Shown: piece by piece, positions 13,674 through 22,992 of the stretch
Layout: the number at the start of each line of letters is the position of its first letter
Position numbering within the stretch: position 1 is the stretch's first letter
Assembly: GCF_002934605.1 (NCBI RefSeq)
Contig: NZ_PTJC01000006.1
Coordinates: forward strand, 1,612,001 to 1,676,000
Source: Neolewinella xylanilytica
GTDB taxonomy: Bacteria > Bacteroidota > Bacteroidia > Chitinophagales > Saprospiraceae
Length of the DNA: 64,000 nt
Reading direction: 5' to 3'
Notes under the pieces: generated by a model
Database searches by the model: none
The model's input: the letters and a program-made list of their open reading frames with translations, nothing else
What the model was told of the DNA's origin: nothing
Program-made: the position numbers and the translations under genes

Positions 13674-16370
13674 CTAAAGCTGATAATTAAATGTAGCCAG
13701 GAAGTACTGTCCCAGTCCGTTACTCTGGGTTTCCGTGGTCACGAAGGCCTGAGCCTGCCGGTTGATAACGAGGTTGTTGTTGAGTAAATCCCGACCGATG
13801 ATGCGGAAATAGTGACCTGCTTTCTTAAAGGGGCGAATCTCGATAGCGGCCTGGAGATCGGGTATATTGGTAGCCGCGGCAAAGCTGGCTTCCTCGAAAA
13901 TGCGGTAGAGAAATTGGGTTTCCAGCCGCCACTTCGGAGAGATCTCCAGCTCGAATTGGGTTACGATGTCGTGGGTAACGGTGACGATGTCCACGCTTTC
14001 CTCATCGTCGAAGCTGTTGATGCTGTGGGCGTAGGTGTAGCCGGCCTTGAGGAAGCTCTTTTCGTTTAACTCGGTGGTGATGTCGACCGTACCGCTCGTA
14101 TTCCGGGAAATATTGGTCCGGGCGACTCCGTCCACAAAGCCCTGGCCAATACTGCCGTTTACCTGGCCGTTGGCGCGCAGCTCCCCGTTCATGAAGGCCA
14201 TCCCGATGACGGTACCGACGTAGGCGTTGGTGCCCCAGGCGTGGCTGACGTTGACCGTCTGGTAGATTTGCTGGTTGGACGTGAACGTCAGGCTGTTTCC
14301 AAATGCGTTGTCGGTGTAATCTCCCCCCACGTTGGCATTGATCGACAGGGCCCGGAACTGATCGTTGAACCACATGCCGCTCCACACGCTGTGGCGGACG
14401 GCGGGATCCAGATCGGGGTTGCCTACACTTACCCTACCGGTAACGGATGGTCGTGCGATCGTCTGCAACTGGTTGACCGAGGGGGCCTGGGCATTGGCAT
14501 TGTAATTCAAGTACAGGTTCGCCTTGCCGGCCTGAATGCGAAAACGGGCGCTGGGTAGCACGAAGGTATAGTCGCGTTGGTAGGAAGTATCACCGGAAAT
14601 GTCCAGTTTGTCTTGCTCGAAGTCCGCGCCTATTTGAAAGTTATTTCGGTCGCCGAATCGGTAGAGCAGATTCGTGCCGCCGCGGTAGCTCGTCCACCCG
14701 CGGGTCAGGAGGTTTTCCGTTTCCCGGCCCTCGTCCAGGCGGAAGCGATAATCTCCCTCGTCCCGGTCGTGTCCGAATCCCAGCTCGGTTTCCCACCGGA
14801 TCTTTTCCGAAAGCGGTTCGGTGTAGTCTACCTCCGCGCCGACGGACGTGGAGTTGGTCCGGCGGTTTTGCACCTGGGTACCGTTTTGAAGCGATCCGGG
14901 AATGGGAACCTCGCCGTTGGTGTCTTCGAGTCCGTCGACCTCTACGACGAGGTCGGTTTGGTCTTCGCCGTAGGAAGCCTCCGCGTTGGCGCCGAATGTC
15001 CTTCCGGCTTTACCGGGTAAGCGGCGGTTGTAGCGCAAGTCGATATCCCCGCTCGGTACTTGGCCCTCGCTGAATTCCTCGACGGTATAGGTCTGGGAAT
15101 CACCCTGGTCGTTTGTCACTACGGTGACCGCGGATCCCAGGTTGTCGTTCCCGGCCAGTTGACCGGAGCCTTCTACCCGGAACCGGCTTACGGTATCCAG
15201 CTCGTGTTCGTATTCAAAGCCGATCCGGTGGCTGTACCGGCTGGAGGCGTCGGTTTGATCCGAAAGCACCGTCCGTTCGTTATCGGCGCGGGTGAAGGCC
15301 TGGCGTTCCGTGACGACCTGTGTTTGTTGCCGGTCGAAGAGGGTGTAATCGAGCGTGAGCTGGCCGTTTTCTCCGACTGTTTTTCCGAAGTTGACGCCCG
15401 CCGCGATGCTTCGGTTTTGCCCCGGAGTCTGGCCGCCGTCGTAGTAGGGGAGGCCACCACCGGTGCTGAAATAGCCGCCGCGGCCGGAATTTTGGTTGAA
15501 GCTCATCAGTTCGTCGCCCGAAAAGCCTACGCGGTTGACGTTGTTGATGGTGCCCAGTAGGCCGAGCTGCGTAGCGTCGCTGATTCGGAAGAGCTTACCG
15601 CCGGCATCGTAGCGCGGGTCGTCGTCGCCGGCGGCTACGCCACTTCCCGCGTAGAGTTCGCCGAAGAGTTTGGCCTTGAATTCCTCGTTCATTTCCAGGT
15701 TGACGGTCGTATTTTCCTCTCCGTCGTCGATGCCGGAAATTTCTTCACTGTCGGTCTTCTGATCGAAGACCTCGATGTTCTTCAGTGCCTTCGCATCCAG
15801 GTTCTGCGTTACCAGACTGGAGTTGCCGGCGAAGAAGGGTTTACCGTTGATCATTACCTCCTGCACGGGTTTTCCGCGCCAGGTAAGCTGACCGTTGGCG
15901 TCAATACTCATTCCAGGTAGCCGGCGCAGCAGGTCTTCCACTTTGGCGTTTTCTCCTACGGCGAAGGCCGCGGCGTCGTACAACATGGTGTCGCCCTTCA
16001 TCCGGATGGGGATCCGGTCGGCCGTAACCTGCACCCCACTCAACTCGTAACCGGAAGGGTAGAGGACGATCTCCCCGAGCCCGAGGTACTGGTCACTTTC
16101 CGATACCGTGACCTCCTGATCGGGTCGCTCGTATCCCAGGAAAGTAACGCGCAGCAGGTAGTCGCCGGCGGGGACTTTCTCCATGAGGAAAACGCCCTTG
16201 TTATCGGTGGTGCCGAAGGAAGTCAGCAGGGTGTCGGAGGTGCGTAGCAGGATGGCGTTGGCCCCCGGCAAGGTAGTACCGGTGGTGTCGACTACGGTGG
16301 CACTGATATCCGACTGTGCCCAGAGGGAGGCACCGAGGATGCAAAAACAAATAAATAGAAGGTGTCTCAT
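13674..16370 (-). CDS. TonB-dependent-receptor-like outer membrane beta-barrel protein
   Basis: 898 residues with signal peptide MRHLLFICFCILGASLWAQ. Residues about 20-105 are a carboxypeptidase-regulatory-like domain (ISATVVDTTGTTLPGANAIL, PAGDYLLRVTFLGYER). A plug-like region follows (ENAKVEDLLRRLPGMSID, VMINGKPFFAG, ALKNIEVFDQKT), then a long beta-barrel with frequent aromatic/Gly strands ending ATFNYQL. This architecture is the Bacteroidota outer-membrane beta-barrel family related to SusC but without a SusD partner. It lies 29 bp after a GLPGLI gene and is probably the last gene of a three-gene operon. The ligand is unknown; GLPGLI-linked receptors are often associated with metal or peptide stress, a family-level hint only. 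Confidence 0.9.
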   Translation of the reverse strand: MRHLLFICFCILGASLWAQSDISATVVDTTGTTLPGANAILLRTSDTLLTSFGTTDNKGVFLMEKVPAGDYLLRVTFLGYERPDQEVTVSESDQYLGLGEIVLYPSGYELSGVQVTADRIPIRMKGDTMLYDAAAFAVGENAKVEDLLRRLPGMSIDANGQLTWRGKPVQEVMINGKPFFAGNSSLVTQNLDAKALKNIEVFDQKTDSEEISGIDDGEENTTVNLEMNEEFKAKLFGELYAGSGVAAGDDDPRYDAGGKLFRISDATQLGLLGTINNVNRVGFSGDELMSFNQNSGRGGYFSTGGGLPYYDGGQTPGQNRSIAAGVNFGKTVGENGQLTLDYTLFDRQQTQVVTERQAFTRADNERTVLSDQTDASSRYSHRIGFEYEHELDTVSRFRVEGSGQLAGNDNLGSAVTVVTNDQGDSQTYTVEEFSEGQVPSGDIDLRYNRRLPGKAGRTFGANAEASYGEDQTDLVVEVDGLEDTNGEVPIPGSLQNGTQVQNRRTNSTSVGAEVDYTEPLSEKIRWETELGFGHDRDEGDYRFRLDEGRETENLLTRGWTSYRGGTNLLYRFGDRNNFQIGADFEQDKLDISGDTSYQRDYTFVLPSARFRIQAGKANLYLNYNANAQAPSVNQLQTIARPSVTGRVSVGNPDLDPAVRHSVWSGMWFNDQFRALSINANVGGDYTDNAFGNSLTFTSNQQIYQTVNVSHAWGTNAYVGTVIGMAFMNGELRANGQVNGSIGQGFVDGVARTNISRNTSGTVDITTELNEKSFLKAGYTYAHSINSFDDEESVDIVTVTHDIVTQFELEISPKWRLETQFLYRIFEEASFAAATNIPDLQAAIEIRPFKKAGHYFRIIGRDLLNNNLVINRQAQAFVTTETQSNGLGQYFLATFNYQL

Positions 16371-16399
16371 TGTACTGGGGGGTTAAAAGGTTAAGGTGC

Positions 16400-17146
16400 T
16401 TACCATTGTCGTTCCCATCCGCGTTGGCGCCGCTCCATCACCTCGCGGCGTTTTTCGGCTACCTTTTCGAATTTTTCCCGGGAAATCTTATCGCCCTCCG
16501 AAGGTTTTTTCAAGCTGAGTTCCCCCGGATTCGGTTGCATGGTTTTCATCGTGTACTCCGTAAAGGAGCCTTCGTTTTCCACTTTCAGGTAAACGATGGC
16601 ACCCGGCAAGCCACCGTAACCCTGAGGACCGATACCGAGGGGAATGGATTCGGTGAAGTAGGCGGTCAGGGTGTCCCCTTCCGGAGAAACCGCGAAGGCC
16701 AGTTTGCTGGGCAAGGTATAGGCCATATTAGCCCGCTGGTTTTCCGGTATTTCCCACTCCGGCTTCAACCACTTATCTTCCATGATGAAGGTGCGATCCA
16801 TGATCTGCCGCTGGTCAGTGACCAGGCTGTCCTGTAAACTGGTATAGTAGATGTCCGGATTTTCGGTCTGCCGGCCCATCCAGCCCCGGCGATCGTTGGG
16901 GTCCCTTTCTTCCTCTACCTGCTGGTAGCTGAATGCCTGGTCGTTGAAGGTCAGCCTGCCGGTGCGATCGAAGGCGCCCTCTTCCTTCAATTTTTCCATC
17001 CGCTTCTTGTCGTCCAGAGACATACCATCCCAGATCTCGATGTCGCGGTGTTCTAGGTAATCGATCGTCCCGTGGGTAATCTGGGCCCGTACCAAAGGGG
17101 AACTAAAAGCCAGTATAACAGTAAAACATATGGTTTTGAGGGGCAT
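16400..17146 (-). CDS. GLPGLI family protein (second in operon)
   Basis: 248 residues with an N-terminal signal peptide ending near VRAQ. The defining motif is GYGGLPGAIVYLKVE around residue 175, preceded by LAFAVSPEGDTLTAYFTES, the family's typical imposed-change pattern. The C-terminus is basic and rich in Glu/Arg (PSEGDKISREKFEKVAEKRR), ending in RQRGWERQW. GLPGLI proteins are exported Bacteroidota proteins of unknown biochemical function that travel with outer-membrane receptors. It shares the KxxSREKF-type tail with the upstream GLPGLI protein (EGKHVSRERFNALRDKFRAR), so the two are paralogues. Confidence 0.92.
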   Translation of the reverse strand: MPLKTICFTVILAFSSPLVRAQITHGTIDYLEHRDIEIWDGMSLDDKKRMEKLKEEGAFDRTGRLTFNDQAFSYQQVEEERDPNDRRGWMGRQTENPDIYYTSLQDSLVTDQRQIMDRTFIMEDKWLKPEWEIPENQRANMAYTLPSKLAFAVSPEGDTLTAYFTESIPLGIGPQGYGGLPGAIVYLKVENEGSFTEYTMKTMQPNPGELSLKKPSEGDKISREKFEKVAEKRREVMERRQRGWERQW

Positions 17147-17346
17147 ATAACAACTTTGGGTTTGTTACAAATTAGGACTTAGGATGCGGAATGTCCAGTC
17201 GATGGCGTGTCTAATCGACGATTAGGTCAAATTCCTGGATGATTCGCCACCAGGATCGGTGATAACGGGGATAAGTTCCTCCCGCTGACCCGCAAAACAA
17301 GGGACCGTGGTTCCTCTTGGCGGGTTGCATGCCGGCCCCGGGGAAG

Positions 17347-18135
17347 TTAATTTTGCCGTACGATCTGGGTGGTGGAAGGCTGCTTCCGTGCCCGAAATTT
17401 GTCTCTCAGCGCGTTGAAACGCTCCCGAGAAACGTGCTTGCCTTCGGTAGGCGGCGACAGCGTCGGTTCCACCGGAAGTACGCTCATCTTCGTCGCTCGG
17501 TACCGTGTACAGGATTCGTTGCGGCAGACATCCAGTTGCAAAATAGCCCCCGGTAGGCCGTAGTAATTCCGAGGGCCGAAGGGGAGGGGCAGGGCGGGGG
17601 CGTAAGCCGCCGTCAGGCTGTCTCCCCGCGAAGTAATGGCCGTAGCCGTCTTCAGCTCGAACCCCAGCGTAGCATCGGAGGCTGGAATGGTAGATTCCAG
17701 CCGTATCCAGTTTACCGCCTGTACCGATCCGTCGTGCAGAAATAACCGGTCGGCAATCGCTTCCTGGTTAACGTAGGTATCCGTTTGGGTGTCGGTGTAG
17801 AATGCTTCGGGGTCGGTCTGGTCGTTCAGGATGGTCACGGTCATTCCGCCGTTCTCAAGCGTTTGACCCGGTTTCGCTATCTCCTGAAATAGGTACGCGC
17901 CTGAAGTGAAGGTGAGGGTGTACTGCTTATCAAAACCGCCTCCGGCACTGAAGTCGCGTAGCATTTTGGCCACTTTGTCCGTTTGGGGCACCGCATCGTG
18001 GGAGGGCGTCATCCTGAAGGTGGGGGAAGCAGTATAGGTCACGGTTCCATATTGGACCTGCGACCAGGCAATGCCCGGCAAGAGCGCGGCGGTACATACC
18101 ACTACAAATAAAGAATAAAGGAGGGGAAGGCGCAT
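17347..18135 (-). CDS. GLPGLI family protein (first in operon)
   Basis: 262 residues with signal peptide ending near GIAWSQ. The motif NYYGLPGAILQLDVCRNESC lies about 45 residues from the end, and DSLTAAYAPALPLPFGP precedes it. The C-terminal EGKHVSRERFNALRDKFRAR resembles the tail of the next GLPGLI protein. Unlike that paralogue, it has two cysteines close together (DVCRNESC). It is divergent from the histidine kinase gene, with 126 bp between starts. A 200-bp spacer separates it from the second GLPGLI gene, in which I saw no gene. Confidence 0.9.
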   Translation of the reverse strand: MRLPLLYSLFVVVCTAALLPGIAWSQVQYGTVTYTASPTFRMTPSHDAVPQTDKVAKMLRDFSAGGGFDKQYTLTFTSGAYLFQEIAKPGQTLENGGMTVTILNDQTDPEAFYTDTQTDTYVNQEAIADRLFLHDGSVQAVNWIRLESTIPASDATLGFELKTATAITSRGDSLTAAYAPALPLPFGPRNYYGLPGAILQLDVCRNESCTRYRATKMSVLPVEPTLSPPTEGKHVSRERFNALRDKFRARKQPSTTQIVRQN

Positions 18136-18261
18136 GGCATCTATTTTGACTGGCCTAAAGGTCTACCGCGCCATTGGCGAAGCCGGTTAACCCATGCGTA
18201 ATAGGGTTAATTAAGGTTAATCGGCTAGCGCAGGGCAGATGGAAGCCTTTACCTTGCCGCT

Positions 18262-19614
18262 ATGACTCGGCTGGGTATTTCCTTTCTGCTTGCCTCCTTG
18301 TTAGTTACCGGGCTGCTTTTCGCTTATCTGCGGGAGTCGTACGTCGACGCCCGGGAGCTACTTATAGAGCGTATCGATGCCGACCTGAATCAGCTGAGCA
18401 CGAACAATCTGTTACAGCACATCAAATTGATCAGATCCCGTCAACCCGACTCCTTACGTCTGGATACGTTGATCCAGTTCAAGTCACTGTCAATGAGTGG
18501 TAATGCATCACCCGATCAGGACGATGTCGATGTCTCTATCCGCATCTTTGATACGACGGATCAGGTGACGGGGTCCATCGACCCGGCTCGTCATCCCTTT
18601 GCGGGAATCACCCGCCACCTCACTTTACATTCCCAGAAGCTGTCTCCCAGCCTGGATAGCCTGGGTAAAGTCTATCAAGTTCAGCTTCGGGAATTCACTT
18701 CCGCCACGGAGGCAGGGGAGCACGACGTATTGGTCGTGCGTCAGCAGGTCGGACTGCTATCGTCCGGGCGCGAAGGGGATGGGCCGGTCATCGGTATGAC
18801 CGCTTATCGTTTGGCCGTAGTGAGTAGTCTTGGTTTCGAACTGTTGTCTTCCTGCCTCTTATTGATTGCGCTCGGCTTTGCCGCTTTCACCGCCTTTCGT
18901 AGTCTGCGGGAACACCGCCGTCAGCTGGCCGATCGCGAAGCCTTACTGGCTAACCTGTCCCACGAACTGAAAACGCCAATCGCCGCGGTGAGCGTGGCAC
19001 TGGAAGCCATGGACTGCTTCGGGGCGGACGCTCAACCCGAACGGCGACGGGAATACATCCAACTGAGTCGCCAGGAGCTGAGTCGTCTGGATCGGCTGGC
19101 CGATTACGCTATCGGTGCGTTGAAGCTCAAAAGTGGCGAGGCGCACGTCGACCGGGAGCCGGTTGACTTACCGGAGATAGCCGTAAAGGTCTGGTCGGGA
19201 CTCTCTCTTCAGTACGGAGTCGATCCAACCGCTTTGACCATCACCACCACGGGGGATAGCGTGCCGGTAAGACTTTACGCGCAGGAGTTCCGGTTGGCCC
19301 TTTCCAACTTGCTGGAGAATGCGATCAAGTACGGTGGTTCCCCCCCGGTCGTCCGTCTGTTACTGGTGTATACACCTGGTGTATTTACCTGCAGCGTAGC
19401 GGACGAAGGACCGGGTATACCTGCTACGGAGTCCGAACGCATATTCGAGCGTTTCTACCGGATCGCCGACGAGCGGACCGGGCATGCCGTGAAGGGACAC
19501 GGACTGGGACTAAGCCTGGTACGACAAGTGGCTGATCTTCACGGGGGAACGGTTGGCGTCCGGCGAAACGATACGGGGGGAGCAACCTTTAGCCTACAAC
19601 TTCCCCTGCCGTGA
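18262..19614 (+). CDS. Sensor histidine kinase
   Basis: 450 residues. TM1 is at residues 4-23 and TM2 at about 188-212, enclosing a periplasmic sensor region of about 165 residues with no named domain. The cytoplasmic part has the H-box LLANLSHELKTPIAAV (His about 234), the N-box LALSNLLENAIKYGG, G1 DEGPGIP, the F-box FERFYRIADERTG and G2 GHGLGLSLV, so it should be an active kinase. There is no obvious HAMP domain. It overlaps its response regulator by 4 bp (GTGA). Being divergent from the GLPGLI/receptor operon, it is the likely regulator of that operon, an inference from position. Confidence 0.95.
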   Translation: MTRLGISFLLASLLVTGLLFAYLRESYVDARELLIERIDADLNQLSTNNLLQHIKLIRSRQPDSLRLDTLIQFKSLSMSGNASPDQDDVDVSIRIFDTTDQVTGSIDPARHPFAGITRHLTLHSQKLSPSLDSLGKVYQVQLREFTSATEAGEHDVLVVRQQVGLLSSGREGDGPVIGMTAYRLAVVSSLGFELLSSCLLLIALGFAAFTAFRSLREHRRQLADREALLANLSHELKTPIAAVSVALEAMDCFGADAQPERRREYIQLSRQELSRLDRLADYAIGALKLKSGEAHVDREPVDLPEIAVKVWSGLSLQYGVDPTALTITTTGDSVPVRLYAQEFRLALSNLLENAIKYGGSPPVVRLLLVYTPGVFTCSVADEGPGIPATESERIFERFYRIADERTGHAVKGHGLGLSLVRQVADLHGGTVGVRRNDTGGATFSLQLPLP

Positions 19615-20330
19615 GAATACTGTACCTGGAAGACGAGCCGGTACTCGGGCGCATCGTCAAGGAAAGTCTCGAGAGCAGGGCATGCACGGTGGACTGGTTC
19701 ACCTCCGAAAGTTCCGCTGCCGCGGCCCTGCTGGCGGCCGATGCGTACCACATAGCGGTACTGGACGTCCAGCTGCCCGGCCGCAGCGGGCTGGCAATCG
19801 GCAAGGAACTGCGCGCGAAGTGGTCCCACCTGCCTATCCTCTATCTCACGGCCCGCATCCAGGCAAAAGACGCCGTGGCCGGGTTCGAAGCGGGGGGGAA
19901 TGATTACATCCGCAAGCCCTTTAGCATGGAGGAACTCTTGATCCGGATGCGGAACCTGGTTAACATGCGGTCCGGGGAAATCGATTTACCTGCGCCCCGG
20001 CGCCCGGAAAAGAACGCCTGGGTATTAGGAAACCTGAAGTTTGACTACCTGGAAATGACACTCATCGGTCCGAAGAGCTTCGTCTCTCTCAGCCACCGGG
20101 AGGCCCGGTTGCTCCGGTACTTACTGCAGCACCGGCACGAACCCCAGATCGAGCGCCGCGACATCCTGCTGACCCTGTGGGGAGACGACGGTTTCTTCCA
20201 CTCCCGGAATCTGGACGTATATATCCGAAAACTGAGGACCTACCTACAGACGGAGGATGATCTGCGGATAATTACGCTGCGGGGCGTCGGCTACCGGCTT
20301 ATCCTGCCGGGCGATGCAACCGATACCTAG
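19611..20330 (+). CDS. OmpR/PhoB-type response regulator
   Basis: 239 residues starting at GTG 19611. The receiver domain has LYLEDEPVLG (acidic pocket), the phospho-acceptor Asp52 in AVLDVQLPG, the Thr in YLTAR and the Lys in YIRKPFSMEEL. The C-terminal winged helix has LSHREARLLRYLLQH, RRDILLTLWGDDGFFHSRNL, DVYIRKLR and the terminal GVGYRLIL. This is a standard OmpR-type transcription factor. It is translationally coupled to the kinase. Expected targets are the divergent GLPGLI/receptor genes; the 126-bp divergent region would hold the binding sites, but I could not identify a clear direct repeat there. Confidence 0.95.
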   Translation: MRILYLEDEPVLGRIVKESLESRACTVDWFTSESSAAAALLAADAYHIAVLDVQLPGRSGLAIGKELRAKWSHLPILYLTARIQAKDAVAGFEAGGNDYIRKPFSMEELLIRMRNLVNMRSGEIDLPAPRRPEKNAWVLGNLKFDYLEMTLIGPKSFVSLSHREARLLRYLLQHRHEPQIERRDILLTLWGDDGFFHSRNLDVYIRKLRTYLQTEDDLRIITLRGVGYRLILPGDATDT

Positions 20331-20342
20331 GGAAGTGTTGTT

Positions 20343-20350
20343 TACATTTG
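20343..20350 (+). promoter_or_regulatory. -7 element before the NifU-like gene
   Basis: TACATTTG matches TAnnTTTG and lies 17 bp before the ATG at 20368, which supports that ATG over the in-frame one at 20314 upstream of the box. Confidence 0.5.
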
Positions 20351-20367
20351 TGCCCAAACAACCGTAC

Positions 20368-20616
20368 ATGACCCCCGAGGAAAGAAGCAGCTTGATCACC
20401 CGCGTGGATGCCGCCCTCGACGAGGTACGCCCCCACCTGGCCATCGACGGCGGCAACATCGAGGTCGTCAATATCAGCGATAGCCAGGTCGTAGAGATCA
20501 AATGGCTGGGAGCCTGTCACGGATGTTCCATGACCGCCATGACCATGAAGGCGGGCGTCGAGCAGGCGATCAAAACACGGTTACCGCAGATTACTGGCGT
20601 GATCGCCGTCAACTGA
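20368..20616 (+). CDS. NifU C-terminal-domain Fe-S scaffold/carrier
   Basis: 82 residues forming one NifU C-terminal (Nfu) domain: MTPEERSSLITRVDAALDEV, LAIDGGNIEVVNI, and WLGACHGCSMTAMTMKAGVE with the CxxC pair that binds a [4Fe-4S] cluster. Nfu proteins carry Fe-S clusters to target apoproteins. The dihydroxy-acid dehydratase encoded further down the window is one typical Fe-S client enzyme, although no direct link is shown. The start at 20368 fits both the family N-terminus and the upstream -7 element. RsmE follows after 6 bp. Confidence 0.93.
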   Translation: MTPEERSSLITRVDAALDEVRPHLAIDGGNIEVVNISDSQVVEIKWLGACHGCSMTAMTMKAGVEQAIKTRLPQITGVIAVN

Positions 20617-20622
20617 TTCAGG

Positions 20623-21324
20623 TTGCAGCTATTTTTCGATCCCGATATCCAGCCGGGTCTGCACGAACTTCGTGAGGCGGAGGCCATTCATGCGGCCCGT
20701 GTATTGCGTAAGCGGGTGGACGATGAAATCGATATCGTCGACGGGCTCGGCGGGTGGTTCCGCGCCCGGATCACGGCCATCAGCAAACGCGGTTGTACTG
20801 TTGATGCCCGGGAAATACGCCGGGAAAGTAGTCGCGCTCCCCACCGGCTAAGCCTCTGGGTCGCCCCGACGAAAAGTATCGATCGCTTCGAATTCGTTCT
20901 GGAAAAGGCCACCGAAATCGGCGTTGACGTGATTCAGCCGATGTTTACCGAGCACAGTGAGCGCAACCGACTGCGTACCGACCGGCTCGCGCGGGTCATC
21001 GAATCCGCCGCCAAGCAGAGCCTGAAAGCCTGGATGCCCCGGCTGGAAGAACCCCTTGCTTTTTCAGACCTATTGGATTCCGTTACCGCGGCCCACCGCT
21101 ACCTGGCTTACCTGGGTGCCGAAACGCCCGTTCTGCTTCGCGACCAGCCCGTTCCAGTCGCCTCCGTAGTGGTCGCCATCGGCCCCGAAGGAGGCTTCAG
21201 TCCCGCCGAGGCCGATGCAGCGCGCGACCGTAATTTTACCTGGGTGAGCCTGGGTCCTCACCGCCTCCGAACCGAAACGGCGGCCATTACTGCCGTCCAC
21301 ACGCTAGAATCTTTGGGTTGGTGA
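20623..21324 (+). CDS. rsmE: 16S rRNA (uracil-1498-N3)-methyltransferase
   Basis: 233 residues of the SPOUT superfamily, starting at TTG 20623. It opens MQLFFDPDI, then EAIHAARVLRKRVDDEIDIV, the typical N-terminal PUA-like part of RsmE. The SPOUT core carries VAPTKSIDRFEFVLEKATEI, IESAAKQSLKAWMP, the cofactor-binding knot AIGPEGGFSPAEAD and LGPHRLRTETAAITAV. It methylates U1498 of 16S rRNA in assembled 30S subunits using SAM. Length and motif order are standard. It is co-directional with the NifU-like gene, 6 bp apart. Confidence 0.95.
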   Translation: MQLFFDPDIQPGLHELREAEAIHAARVLRKRVDDEIDIVDGLGGWFRARITAISKRGCTVDAREIRRESSRAPHRLSLWVAPTKSIDRFEFVLEKATEIGVDVIQPMFTEHSERNRLRTDRLARVIESAAKQSLKAWMPRLEEPLAFSDLLDSVTAAHRYLAYLGAETPVLLRDQPVPVASVVVAIGPEGGFSPAEADAARDRNFTWVSLGPHRLRTETAAITAVHTLESLGW

Positions 21325-21359
21325 ATAATCCAGCCGCCCGCCCGCGGCGTTAGACCGGT

Positions 21360-22019
21360 ATGCGAACGTTTCTCCTCCTGCTCCTTACACTTCCTCTGCT
21401 GCTTGGTCTGGCCGCCCCCGACGCCGCCCGCTTGCGGTTGGGGCTGCTGAAGTATAACGGTGGTGGAGACTGGTACGCCAATCCCACCGCGTTACCCAAT
21501 CTGGCCAATTTTTGCAACCAGGTGCTCCATACCGATTTCGACCCGGATTACGGAACCGTCGATGTCGGCAGCGCCGAGCTGTTCAATTATCCCTGGGTAC
21601 ACATGACCGGGCACGGCAACGTCGTATTCAACGCTTCGGAAGCGGAAAATCTCCGCAACTACCTGATCGGCGGTGGTTTTCTCCACGTCGACGATAACTA
21701 CGGAATGGATCCCTTCATCCGCGTAGCGATGGAGCAGGTTTTTCCAGAAGCGGAATTCGTCGAGCTGCCCTTCGACCACCCCATCTACCACCAGACCTAC
21801 GATTTTCCCGGCGGCGTACCGAAAATTCACGAGCACGACGGGGAAGCATCCCAGGGCTACGGGCTCTTCTGGGAGGACCGCCTCGTTTGTTTTTATACGT
21901 ATTCCGCTGATCTCGGCGACGGCTGGGAAGATGAGTCGGTCCACAACGATCCCACCGCCGTTCGGGCCGAAGCCCTGAAGATGGGCGCTAACGTGATTGA
22001 ATTCGCGTTCCGGCAATAA
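21360..22019 (+). CDS. DUF4159 domain secreted protein
   Basis: 219 residues with a signal peptide (MRTFLLLLLTLPLLLGLAA). The mature part is one DUF4159 domain: LGLLKYNGGGDWYANPTALP, YPWVHMTGHGNVVFN, LRNYLIGGGFLHVDDNYGMD and a C-terminal MGANVIEFAFRQ. The fold resembles a glutamine-amidotransferase-like flavodoxin-type domain, but no catalytic triad is established. The Bacteroidota versions are exported single-domain proteins of unknown role. It lies 35 bp after rsmE and is convergent with the CotH-like gene. Confidence 0.88.
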   Translation: MRTFLLLLLTLPLLLGLAAPDAARLRLGLLKYNGGGDWYANPTALPNLANFCNQVLHTDFDPDYGTVDVGSAELFNYPWVHMTGHGNVVFNASEAENLRNYLIGGGFLHVDDNYGMDPFIRVAMEQVFPEAEFVELPFDHPIYHQTYDFPGGVPKIHEHDGEASQGYGLFWEDRLVCFYTYSADLGDGWEDESVHNDPTAVRAEALKMGANVIEFAFRQ

Positions 22020-22028
22020 GCCAGCCGG

Positions 22029-22991
22029 TCAGTCAGCAACTAATCGGGCCAACCGGTCCGGATCACTTATTTCATCCATAAACGCCGTCAGTCGGGCGAT
22101 CATCTGCCGGCGGTGCACCCGGTCCAGATCGGGATCCTCTAGTATCCGTTGGTGAAGTTCATCCGCCTTCTCCAGGAAGCTTCTGGCGGCAGTCGACATT
22201 TCGTCTTCGGTTAGGTGACGGCCGAGGAATCGGGGCTCGTACACCGAGGTCATGCCTAGATCTTCCCGTGGCACGGCGTAGTGGGTATCGACGAGTCCGC
22301 TGTGGTCGAAGTCGTAGGGTAGGGGGAACAGGCGAGAATCCGCATTACTACGGAGGCACGCTACGTTATGTAAATTGTAGATATTCCAGTCCGTATTGAG
22401 GATCAGGTAGTTGAACAGGCAGAGCCTTGCGTAAGTCATTCGATCCAGCCCCCGGGTGCTAACGTGCTCGCTGCGGTAATCCGTAGCATCGTACCGTGCG
22501 GCTAGTTGCTCCTCGCTTTCGATTAGGAAGCCGGCAAGGGTGTCGCCCTTTTCTATGACGACGCGGACGGACAGGGTCCGGAGGTGGTAAGGACTTACCA
22601 TAGCGTACAGGTCGTAGAGTAGCCTTTCCCGTTGCAAGTATCCCAGTCCTCGCTTACTTGCGTTGCACTGCAGTCCGAACTTCAGATCGTTCAGGGAGCT
22701 GTAGCCCGCGGCGGCAAGTACTTTCTTGTTGAGTTTTACTCTCAGGGAAGGAAACAGACAGGTGCGGAGCCGGGCGTGGCCGCGGGTGCGTACCCTACCG
22801 GGAAAGCGGTGCCCGTTGACGGTAAGCGTAACTTCCTGGTAGACTTTATCCGTTCTTGCCTGGAGCATCTTATCCCAATCGGTCTCGAGTAGCACGAGGG
22901 GGGTATCCCCGTTTGCGGAAAGGGCGTCGAACAGCGACCGCTGACCCGACACGGACAGACTGACTAGAAGGAACAATACCGAAAGGCGCAT
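22029..22991 (-). CDS. CotH-kinase-like secreted protein
   Basis: 320 residues with an N-terminal signal peptide ending near SVSGQ. Features match the atypical CotH kinase group: a beta-rich start with GRVRTRGHARLRTC (compare the family's IRGRGNSS segment), the central RERLLYDLYAMVSPY, NYLILNTDWNIYNLHNVACL and LFPLPYDFDHSGLVDTHYAV, corresponding to the kinase NxD/DxD region. It diverges strongly, so I call it CotH-like rather than CotH. It lies 1 bp after the phosphatase gene and is translated from the same transcript. Exported kinase-like and phosphatase-like proteins in one operon are suggestive, but no substrate is known. Confidence 0.7.
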   Translation of the reverse strand: MRLSVLFLLVSLSVSGQRSLFDALSANGDTPLVLLETDWDKMLQARTDKVYQEVTLTVNGHRFPGRVRTRGHARLRTCLFPSLRVKLNKKVLAAAGYSSLNDLKFGLQCNASKRGLGYLQRERLLYDLYAMVSPYHLRTLSVRVVIEKGDTLAGFLIESEEQLAARYDATDYRSEHVSTRGLDRMTYARLCLFNYLILNTDWNIYNLHNVACLRSNADSRLFPLPYDFDHSGLVDTHYAVPREDLGMTSVYEPRFLGRHLTEDEMSTAARSFLEKADELHQRILEDPDLDRVHRRQMIARLTAFMDEISDPDRLARLVAD

Positions 22992-22992
22992 G

